Positions 55,589 through 64,000 of a stretch of 64,000 bases of DNA are shown here, one piece after another. Under the pieces are notes generated by a model. It saw nothing but the letters and a program-made list of their open reading frames with translations, had not been told where the DNA came from and did not search any database. Origin of the DNA: Scilla litardierei (taxonomy: Eukaryota > Streptophyta > Magnoliopsida > Asparagales > Asparagaceae); assembly GCA_030789695.1 (NCBI GenBank), contig CM061132.1, positions 32,512,418 through 32,576,417 of the forward strand, in the 5' to 3' direction. The stretch's first letter is position 1; each line of letters starts with the position of its first letter. Both the position numbers and the translations under genes were made by a program.

Positions 55589-56815
55589 ATGTCTAAGAAA
55601 GGGAAAGAGATTGCATCATCTTCGCGCCGTGATCCGCTCTACGGCCCCTTTTCCCCCTCTTTCCTTGGCATAAACCCTTCTACGGAAGAGCAGTCTGACC
55701 GTTTGCGAGCACTACTTCATCGCCCGATGAGACCTACACTCTTCGTCGATCGCCCCACACTCGAAGCTCTAGGGCTTTCGAACGGCGTCGCCAGAATTTT
55801 CAACTGTATCGGGTGCCATACCCTCTCTCACATCCATGCTCACACACACAGAAACCTTACGCTTGAATTCCTCAGTTCCCTCGAGTTGTTTGATGGGGGT
55901 TTCTCCTTCCGCGCTTTCAACTGCGACTTTTCTCTGGGTTTCATCGAGTTGAACAATATCCTCAATCTCCATCACCCCGATATTAATTCCGAACATTCGA
56001 CCCACGATAGAACTGACATCTACTCTCAATTCCGGGCTGATGGTGTTTGGCAACGATTTACCAGAAACCCCGCCTTTCCACCCGAGGCTTCTGCCTCCTA
56101 CATTATTCACCCGTGTTACCGCCTCGCCCATTGCATCCTCGCCAACACTGTTTTTGCCCGCGTGGATGTGTCCACTGTATCTAGGGATGAGCTCTTCTTT
56201 CTCTATGCCATGTCCGATGACAGGATCCACGGGCCCATCCCTATGCCCATAAACGCCGCTCATTGGATCATCCACGAAATTTTTGCTGTTAGCCGCACCA
56301 ATTCTGGTTCTATCTGTTGTGGTGGGATGATCACCCTCATTGTCAGCTGTGTTTTGAGAGTACCACCCGACCTCCCTGTTTTGCCTGGACGTAGCCGTAT
56401 TGATCGCGATTACTTGATCGATATCAACATGCTCACTCCCTTCGGTGAAGACCGTGTTGTCTACCTCTATAGCCCCGCCTGCGAACCTTTCGCGATCCTG
56501 CCGCCTTTGGCCCCTTTGCGGCTGCCCTACACCCCATCTCGTCTGCCTTGGGAGTTTTACCCCGATCCTTGGTATTCTCCATTAGTGCATCTGCCACCCT
56601 TGGATCCTCCCGATTGGCACCCAACTGTCGGCCCACCTGGTACAATCCTTCTCCACCATAGCCCCCCGGTGCACATCGACCCACCCGTGCTCCATCCTGT
56701 CGCCCCTCCTTCCCCCATAGGCACGCCCTCCTCTTCCTCTGAGGATTATTTCATTCACTATTCCCCACCCTCCTCCCCCTCCACCTACCATTCTAGCACC
56801 AACGAATCCGATTGA
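55589..56815 (+). CDS. ATHILA ORF-1-like protein of element E (408 aa)
   Basis: The first in-frame ATG gives MSKKGKEIASSSRRDPLYGP. The core has PTLFVDRPTLEALGLSNGV, FSFRAFNCDFSLGFIELNNIL, and INAAHWIIHEIF with CCGGMITLIVSCVLRVP; the last 110 residues are Pro- and Ser-rich with many acidic ends. This matches what I know of the ATHILA ORF-1 family, whose function is unknown. It is uninterrupted, unlike its counterpart in D. It sits after pol, where env-like genes lie in Athila, but I see no signal peptide and only short hydrophobic stretches. A frame extension upstream of the ATG exists but begins without ATG. Confidence 0.75.
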   Translation: MSKKGKEIASSSRRDPLYGPFSPSFLGINPSTEEQSDRLRALLHRPMRPTLFVDRPTLEALGLSNGVARIFNCIGCHTLSHIHAHTHRNLTLEFLSSLELFDGGFSFRAFNCDFSLGFIELNNILNLHHPDINSEHSTHDRTDIYSQFRADGVWQRFTRNPAFPPEASASYIIHPCYRLAHCILANTVFARVDVSTVSRDELFFLYAMSDDRIHGPIPMPINAAHWIIHEIFAVSRTNSGSICCGGMITLIVSCVLRVPPDLPVLPGRSRIDRDYLIDINMLTPFGEDRVVYLYSPACEPFAILPPLAPLRLPYTPSRLPWEFYPDPWYSPLVHLPPLDPPDWHPTVGPPGTILLHHSPPVHIDPPVLHPVAPPSPIGTPSSSSEDYFIHYSPPSSPSTYHSSTNESD

Positions 56816-57332
56816 CTCCCCCTTGCATACTTCTGCATTTCATTGATCATATCATTTCGCTAGCACTGTCATGTTTAGCTTGGTGGACGTCTATTTTGGC
56901 GTGCTGTCGTGTTTTGTTTGTTTTTCTCATTTTTGTGTGTGTGCTTGCTTTTCATTTTTTGAGTGTCGTGTCGTGTGGTTTTATTTTTATTTTTATTTTT
57001 TTTCGTGTCGTTTGATTTTTGATTTTGATCTTTCTTTCTTTTTCAATTTCATCTATGTGTTTTCCTCGTTTTCATTTCTTTTTGTGTCAGTGCGTATTCC
57101 CCCCATTTTCATTGTCCTCCCGTACTCACTCATATTGCATTGAGGGCAATGCAAACTTCAGCTTGGGGGAGTCGCACTGTGTGCGTCGTTTGAGTCCTTC
57201 TTTTTCGTTTTTTGTGTCGTTTTCATCGTGTTTTTATTTTTTATTTTCTTCTTTTTAGCTCTTTCTCCTAGAGATGAATCCTATGATGAATCGCCACAAA
57301 GTCACACACACACCTAGCATTGCATCGATAAT
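56816..57332 (+). other. 3' noncoding region of element E, first part
   Basis: T-rich. A hairpin with an 8-bp stem and loop AGGG (57135-57154) is followed by CAGCTTGGGGGA, a purine-tract-like motif that recurs before the 3' LTR. Confidence 0.65.
57135..57154 (+). other. AGGG-loop hairpin downstream of E ORF-1
   Basis: TTGCATTG pairs perfectly with CAATGCAA around AGGG. It is followed by CTTCAGCTTGGGGGAG. Confidence 0.75.
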
Positions 57333-59726
57333 TGTAACAACCCTAGTGTGCAAATACTAAGTAATCGTTAAATTGACCCAAGTTTCTCGTACATGTGCAC
57401 ACCAATCCCGGGGAGTGGAGAGATTTGCAAATTGCCCCTCGATTTTTCATTTATACCCAAATGAGGGTATCATTGTAAGATTGGGCTTAAGGTAAATTTC
57501 TTTAAGTGAAGGGTTATTGTGAAAAAGGGAAATGAGATATTTGCAATGGCAAACTTGTAATAAAATCAAGCTTTTGGATGGCTAATTTTGAAAAAAAAAG
57601 AAAGAAAAAAAGAAATGAAAAGAAAAATAGAGTATGGCAATAAGTTTGCCATACCAAGTACACCTAACCCCCCCATCTCTCCCCTCACCCTACACCATAA
57701 CCCCCCACCCCACTCCCTTCTCCTAAATCCCTTTTCTCTCCCCCTCTCTCCATTATTTTCAGCCCATGACTGAAATTAGCTAGGAAAAAAGGAAAGAAAA
57801 AGAAGAAGAAGAAGAAGAATAGGAAGAGGAGAAGGAGAAGGAGAAGGAGAGGGCTACTACTCAAACCATCAACCATTCTTGAAGCTCCAAAGAGGTAGGA
57901 ACTCTTCACTCTCCTACTCTAATTATAGATGATGGAAAGCACCTTATATGTATGAGTTTTCTCTGAAATTTTGGGAAGAATGTTGTAGAACTAGGAATCT
58001 TGATGCATGCCTGAAATTTGCTGAAACTTTAGCTGCGTTCTGGGATTAATTGGCTATTAGGAATGCTCTAAAAATTTTATATGATATTTATCTCGTAGTT
58101 ATGAGTAACTTTCATGTTCATCACTTTTTCTAATTCGAACTGGAAGTTGGGGTAAAAATTCGAATTGTGCAACATGCCAGGAATTCTGTCAAGATGTACA
58201 CATTTCAGTAAAACGAGCACCACTACCTGCACACATCTTAGATTTTGTTGATTTTGGTCTTGTTGGAAAGCTAACAAGTTTTTCTCAAGGTCCATCGCGA
58301 CTTTTATGTTGAAATTCTGGCTAGAAAATGCCCAAACTTGGCTTGAAACACAGACATAGAAATCTGTCCGCAGAACAGTTTTGACACCCTTTACCAAATA
58401 ATTCACCATAAATCACATACTCCATAGTTTTGCATGAAATTTTATATGTGAACTCAAAACTGCCATATCTACAATTTTCATTCAGTAAGTTTTGTTAAAT
58501 TCTTACTGGAAATGGCTGTTAATCATTGATGTTGTGACTGTTGACGAAATTTCAGCAAATTGCATTGTTTGCTAATGACTAGATTATTGTTTTGGTTTAC
58601 TTCGGAACATATCGCTAATGTGGATTTATCAGTGATTAAGTGCTGTCTATGGGTATGCTACTTTATGTTGCATGTTTGGAAATGGATGTTTATGTTCATG
58701 AAGCTCGCAAGTTGTTGTGAACATCCCGATGAAAAGAATGCATTGGATCTCATTTTACATGCTTCATACTCTAGGTTTAATGATTAGTTAAAAGACAACC
58801 TAGGGTGTTCTCGTTCCACTCGAAGTGGGTGAGTGCCCTAGGAGGGGTTGGGGAAACCAAGGTAACGAGTGGACATGCGGGGATGGACTACTGGGTTGTG
58901 TACCACTCCTGACGAGCCCTCAGCGGCGGGGAGTTGGTGCGGTTGTGGTTGAGTTGGTTGTGTTGGTGAACGGCTTCTTTCGTAAGAGCTTGTCTCGGGA
59001 AGTCGTAGCATTCCACCCACCTTACCGGGTGAGGTCCAGTCCCCGATGTCTGACCCGTTACTGAGGTTTCGAATTCATGCATGAAAACTAACCTATAAAG
59101 AAAAAAACAGTAACTCTGGAATGTGATGCCTTTTCCTTTGTTGTGATTCCTTGTTGTGCACTATGATTAGAGTAGTAGAGTTGTGGAGTTCCTACTGGGC
59201 ACGCTGTGACGTGTCCTCCCCCCTACATGTCCAGGCACTGGTTCTCTGGCGGCGGGCCCGGGAGTGGAGACCCCGGAGGGCAGCTCGTCTCAGCAGGGTC
59301 CGTAGTGTATGGTCAGTGTGGGTCACGTGGTGTAGTCTTGGGTTGTGTGTGTGTGTGATGAACGCAGTGTTGTACCCCTGTTCCCTTTGTACCCCGTAGG
59401 GTTGAGTTGTACTTTTGTGGGAGCTTTTGCTGTTGGGGTTGTACAGTGGACTTGTGCGGTACTGGCCATGTAGTAGCGGTGCTCTGTGACTCTTGGATGT
59501 TCTGTTCGTCGTATTTTACCTTACTGCCTGTGTTGTAGTGTCTTGTACTATCTTTCTGTGTTGGAGCTGTACTGTTCTGTTAATCGTTCAGTCTGTACTT
59601 TACTGCCTGTGTTTCCTCAGCGTTTGCAGTGGCCTGCGTGACTTTGGTGTGTACTTTAGCGCTTGGTACTCTAATACCGCGGCTTGTCACGCCGACCCTC
59701 CCTATTTTGGGCAGCGGGGCGTGACA
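57333..59726 (-). mobile_element. F1: solo-LTR-like element (2.39 kb) in E
   Basis: On the minus strand it begins TGTCACGCCCCGCTGCCC and ends GGGTTGTTACA; flanked by ATAAT on both sides (57328-57332 and 59727-59731). Its first 18 bases differ from F0 at one position. No second LTR or coding region is seen. It contains a purine-rich (GAA)n stretch at 57783-57850. Confidence 0.75.
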
Positions 59727-60144
59727 ATAATCACACTCACTAACCCTAGGATTTTGAGTCCTCTTGCATTTCACGCATTGTGGGTCCACTTAGCTTTCTT
59801 GTGAGTCGTGCGTCGTGCCTGTCTATTTGGTGTGCTTCTGCTTTGTGATTTTACTTTATATACCTGTCCAGGAATGACCCCTAGATTATCATGCTTCGAT
59901 TTGAATATGCGGTATTTGTTTCTACTATATGCATGCTATATTTATATCGTATATTTCAATTCGCATGCGTCGGGATTCCACAACTAAGGACTAGGATAAC
60001 CCATTTAGCCTATGCTCTATTTAGCGAGAATAGTTTCCTTTGCCCGAGTGATTAGATTTCGACTTCTTTTTTGTTTTACTTGGTGCAAATCCCCTCGTCG
60101 TGTACCGTTCTCCCACTTGGGAGAGTGCACATGTGTATAGTCAA
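59727..60144 (+). other. 3' noncoding region of element E, middle part
   Basis: Sequence of element E between the two insertions; nothing recognisable. Confidence 0.5.
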
Positions 60145-60678
60145 TGTAATGACCCCAAAATTCATATACGTGTATTAATACGTATTCTTGGACGTATATA
60201 TATGCGTATAAATTTTTGGGAGTCCTTGTGTATTTTATTTAATTTTGTCAAGCTAAAAATTATTTTTAAATAATTTGTATGACATGATTTTATTAATTGA
60301 AATATATGGGTGGAATACTAATGTCTTGATGAGTATTAAGTATTGTATGTGTATTAAGTGTGTATAGTTATTTTTCTATAAATCAAAATCCTAATTTTTC
60401 CTAAGTGACACCTCACCCTTTGATGTGTCAATAGCTCCTTGATCCTTACCTAACCCAAGGCTTGGTGGCATGCTTAGAGGATTTTAGGGAGATGAGGTGG
60501 CTACTCTAAGAATAAGAAAGAAAGGTTTCATTCACTCACACTCTCCCCAAAGATCAGACCGAATTCATCCCTTCCCGTTGTTCTCTCTTAGACATTAGGG
60601 GGATTGAGCACCCGTCTCTTTGGGAATACTTGATACGGATTCGTACTTATCGGGTATCCCGGGGAGCAGGGCGTTACA
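60145..60678 (-). mobile_element. F2: small solo-LTR-like element (534 bp) in E
   Basis: The minus strand starts TGTAACGCCCTGCTCCCC and ends GGGGTCATTACA. Flanking 5-mers are GTCAA and GCCAA, a target duplication with one change. Termini resemble F0 and F1. Confidence 0.6.
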
Positions 60679-61387
60679 GCCAAAAACCCAAAAATCCAAA
60701 AAAATATAGAAAAAAGAAAAAGAAAAACCCAAAAAGAGAGAAAAAGAAAAATTTTGTATAGCCAAAAAGCAAAAAAAAAATACAAATGCCCAAAACCCAA
60801 AAAAATTTCAGTGTGAATATTTTTTCCTACTCACCGAGAATAAAGGGAAGGCGAGAATTTGCACCGAGTGTTCTACTCCACATCATCTCAACCCCCATCG
60901 TTATCGAAAACACTTGGCTTAGGAACTTTTTAGCTAGTATCTATGCTATAGTGGCGTGATTTCCTTAACCATAGTTGTGGAGTCCCCGATGCATGATACA
61001 CTTCTATTCTTACTCTTCTCATGCATGCTTGAACTTATATTCGCCGCTTAATTCAATTCGAATCGATATTTGGGTCATATCTTGGATTTGTGTATATCGA
61101 GCCTCATAGCACATTGTAGAAAGCGACACCATTTGCTAGCACACGACCACACTCACTCGCGCTTCACCGCGTGGGCCCACGACACTTATTTGGACTCGTT
61201 TTCCTAGGTTTAATGGTGTGATTTGGCGTTTGCTTGCGTGGTGTGTCGTTTTTTATTTTAGTGGCTCTGATGGACGATCTAGGATTTAGAGTTTTCTTTT
61301 TCTTTCTTCCTCTCTATTTTTCCCTTCCGAGCTCCTACTCTCACTCGTCTTCCTCGAGGACGAGGAAGAGTTCAGCTTGGGGGATTT
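60679..61387 (+). other. 3' noncoding region of element E, last part, with polypurine tract
   Basis: Begins with an A-rich stretch (60679-60800). It ends with a 9-bp-stem AGGA hairpin (61348-61369) and the tract TTGGGGGATTT (61377-61387) directly before the 3' LTR. Hydrophobic open frames here are due to pyrimidine-rich sequence. Confidence 0.65.
61348..61369 (+). other. AGGA-loop hairpin before the E 3' LTR
   Basis: TCTTCCTCG pairs perfectly with CGAGGAAGA around AGGA. Eighteen bases separate it from the LTR. Confidence 0.78.
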
Positions 61388-62946
61388 TGACGTGCGTTTA
61401 TATTTCATATATTCACGCACGTTTTCTTTTGTGTTTCTCCGTGTTTTTCCGCCGTCTTTTATTAGTTTTCTTGTATTTTCTCGTTTTCTTTCACTTTTCT
61501 TTGTTTATCCATGATTGCAGGGGATTGACAACGTAGGGGACGTTTAACGATGATATCCCAAGTCCCCGGAGCAACGGGAGAAGTCACGCGTGATCCAGGG
61601 GGTCAGACGTCGAAGAATTCATCTTTCAGCCCCTCACCCGGTCGGTTGGTCATCTCCAACCGATCGGGTGATGCACGCGTGCACCACCCGGTCTCAGCCG
61701 GAGCTCACATGGAAGTCACCCGACCGGTTCGCAGACCGGTTCAGCGGGGGCCTGTTCTCTGTTTTCTCGAGCAAAATGCCAACCGATCGGGTGACTCTCA
61801 CCCGATCGGTTCATCTGTAGCTGAAGATGAAGAGCTGAAGACACGGGCGCCAAACCGATCGCTTCACCCGACGGCTCCAAGATCCAACCGGTCACTCAAG
61901 AACTCACCCGATCGGTTCGTGTGATCGGGTGAAAGCTCGCCGTTTTCTGTTATTATTTTGTAACGGATCAACCGATCGGTTGACTTGTCAACCGATCGGT
62001 TGATGCGAGAGTCTATAAATAGAACCCCTAGGGTTCCAGAAACGGGGAGCTGCTAGTATTTTACTGTTTTCTCACTTTGTGACGGCTGTAATTGTTACTC
62101 TTTTGTAAGTTTTCAGATCTTTCTCAAATTTTATTATTATCTTATCTACTCTATTACTTCCGCATTACAATCGTCCGATTATGATTCCAACGGTTAATTT
62201 TTATTTAGATCGCTTTTTCATGGATTTTTGTGAGTAGTTCCCAAATCTGGGATTTTGGTGGAAACCCCTTCAGGGGCTCTTCCCGATGCGTCCATAGGGT
62301 TAGGAAATCGATAGGGATTAGGAATCTAACGGTTACGCGGGGTGTTTCATTGTCATCGGTGGGAAAAAGACCGCCTTTGACCGTTGGGCCAAGGGGGAAT
62401 AAACTTGGCGGTTGACTCCCTAGCCATAGCTCACACCATAGCGTAGACGTCGAATCCTAGCACGCGGGAGCGACAGGATGAGACGTTGGGAGTTATCATT
62501 GCGGGCTTAGTGCTCCCGGGATCGATCAGTGTTAATGGAAACGGGAGTGCCCACTGATCGAATCCGGGAAGTCCGGTGTATCATCCTGGGCACCGACCGG
62601 AATATCGGGCCCATGGGACGCCGGTACCACTTTCAGAGGCAACGTCTCACCATTAGACCCTAATCCCGATCGTTATCCATACCCGTAGGCCGTGTCGGCG
62701 AGAGCCACTCGTCGGAGCGGAAACCAAAGTCCCGGGTTTATTTCTTTATTGTTCATACCCTTTATTTCTTCCCGTGACAACCATTTACCGATTCGGGTTA
62801 GCTCGCCCCTCGGGGTGATTTAGGTCCTATCTGACCCAAGCACAACCTCGCCTCCCTGAGTTTGATATTCCCACACCCTACACTAACCGTGCACTTGCGG
62901 TAAACCGACACCGCGCCCTTACATCTGATCGCAGGGGCACCGGTCA
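61388..62946 (+). repeat. 3' LTR of element E (1559 bp)
   Basis: Nearly identical to 49217-50777; roughly 38 differences by eye, mostly transitions, and single-base indels. Contains the same palindrome cluster at 61631-62007. Confidence 0.94.
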
Positions 62947-62951
62947 GGGAT

Positions 62952-64000
62952 CGCCGTGATGGCGTCCATAAACGGGATGTTCAGCTGAATTCCCTTCAAT
63001 AACTCCATGAACTTGGAGTATTTCTTCTCCATCTTGGCTAGGGCTAGCCTCTGTGGGTATGGAGGGGGAGGTCGGGAAGCTTTACTTTTTGTAGCTTCAA
63101 CAGGAGGCGGTGTAGCAATATGTATGATGGGCGGTGTATCCACTTTCTCCTCAACAATTATTGGCTCTTCAACAGCCTCTTCTCTATCATCGTCATCAAC
63201 GGCTTCTTCAACAGCAACTTTCTCCTTATTCAACACCGGGACCATGACGGGGTCCGTCACCCATCCACCACGTGTGGTAACAGAAACTACAACATTAGCC
63301 TGGGCCCTCGGGTTTGTCTCCGGCTGTGAGGGCAATCTCCCCTGATTCTTCAAGAGCTGGGACATTTGACCCCTCAGTTCATCAAGTGAAGAGTTTATGC
63401 TCTTGAACTGGGTCGAGGTGTCCTGATTGAAGCGGGCCTGATCACTCATAAAGGTCTCCAAAGTGGCCTCCAGATTTGACCGCGACGGGTTTGGTACATA
63501 GCCTTACTGAGGTGGCCGGTTGAATTGATATCCTGGCGGTCGGTAAGGCCTATCTGGCCTAAATCTGCCCTGCTGCTGCTGATGCTGCTAAGGAGGAGGG
63601 GGTGGCGGTCTCTGAAATTGTGGAGGTTGTAGCCCTCCACTTGGGTTTCCATAAGAGAACCCCGGGTGATTCCTAGCAGCTGGATGATGCCACTGATTCC
63701 GTCACTCTCCTTGGATGTATTGAACGGATTCAGATAACTCTGCACCATCATAGTGTGCCTCGCTGGGAATATAGTTCTGATCCACATACTCCTCTGCGGG
63801 ATGATAACCCGATGTGCTGGGTGATGCCGGGATGGAATCCAGGCGCTGTTCAATCCTGGCCACTTGTTTGCATAATGTCTCGATGTGAGAGTCCAAGTGG
63901 CTAGCAGCTTTGACCTCAGGGGGTCCGGGTCACAATAGTTCTCTCTTTGCTCCATTGTTGATTGTTGGCCGCCATATGCTCCAACAAATCAATAGCCTCT
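62952..64000 (-). pseudogene. gag of element D, right of the E insertion
   Basis: The minus-strand frame reads through a Pro/Gln-rich segment, SSLDELRGQMSQLLKNQ, an acidic linker and PPPPYPQRLALAKMEKKYSKF, ending NIPFMDAITAIP at the insertion point; the next codons (IYAKFLKDL) are at 49216 on the other side of E. This is the gag C-terminus and gag-protease linker of Athila. Stops at about 63507, 63591 and 63705 interrupt it. The N-terminal capsid part lies outside the window. Confidence 0.85.

Larger units (their letters stand above)
49217..62946 (+). mobile_element. Element E: Athila-like element lacking gag-protease, inserted in element D
   Basis: Perfect 5-bp target duplication GGGAT (49212-49216 and 62947-62951). 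LTRs 49217-50777 and 61388-62946 (TGACGTGCG...CCGGTCA), about 97.5 percent identical by eye. A tRNA-Asp-type primer site, a pol ORF starting directly with the RT region, a palindrome cluster, an ORF-1-like gene and a long 3' region with two later insertions (F1, F2) follow. It is in plus orientation, opposite to D. Confidence 0.94.

Noticed and set aside
56812..57258. Hydrophobic open frames after E ORF-1 that could suggest an envelope protein
   Set aside because: They translate T-rich noncoding sequence, overlap in several phases and have no start context or conserved motif.

Overview
This window is nuclear DNA of a flowering plant. It has canonical GT-AG introns, Ty3/gypsy retrotransposons of the Athila and chromovirus types with plant tRNA-Asp and tRNA-iMet primer sites, hAT-like MITEs, and one recognisable plant gene, a 3beta-hydroxysteroid dehydrogenase/decarboxylase of the reticulon (RTN20-like) group. 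The species cannot be named from the sequence. Nothing is prokaryotic, and no rRNA, tRNA or CRISPR locus is visible. Element boundaries and LTR comparisons were read by eye. Working names used here: Ath-1, C, TRIM, B, A, LARD, F0, D, E, F1, F2. || Layout. (1) 1-8624, minus: Ath-1, an Athila-type element with an intact 1802-codon gag-pol frame and a 1.9-kb 5' LTR; its 3' LTR lies beyond the left edge. It is inserted in the gag of an older gypsy element C (8625-9359). (2) 9360-28917, minus: the dehydrogenase gene. Exon 1 is 28917-28447, exon 2 is 28039-27869, exon 3 is 11863-11747 and exon 4 is 11640-11561; later exons lie further left or outside the window. Intron 2 is 16,005 bp and is about 86 percent transposon: a TRIM (12147-12661), and chromovirus B (12736-26039) with chromovirus A (12919-18940) inside its 5' LTR and one hAT-type MITE each in its RNase H region and 3' LTR. 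(3) 29093-34901, minus: a noncoding LTR element with 109-bp LTRs. Its 3' LTR carries a TATA box in the same orientation as the gene and lies 175 bp before the start codon. (4) 34902-41267: a GC-rich dyad minisatellite, a 3.24-kb solo-LTR-like element F0 with 5-bp target duplication, a broken zf-GRF gene, and AT-rich tandem repeats. (5) 41268-64000: a nest. Athila-like element D (minus; gag, protease and ORF-1, but no RT-RH-IN) is split within protease-proximal codons by Athila-like element E (49217-62946, plus; RT-RH-IN and ORF-1, but no gag-protease). E in turn carries two solo-LTR-like insertions, F1 and F2. || How the parts relate. The host gene supplies the only non-transposon product. Everything else is retrotransposon sequence, mostly decayed by stops and frameshifts; Ath-1 is the intact exception and E is close to intact. 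Three observations stand out: D and E are complementary gag-only and pol-only elements; each of the three Athila-type families has its own cluster of short perfect palindromes in its LTR and, in D and E, also between pol and ORF-1; and a hairpin with an AGGA or AGGG loop and covarying stem arms recurs near the 3' end of five gypsy elements.
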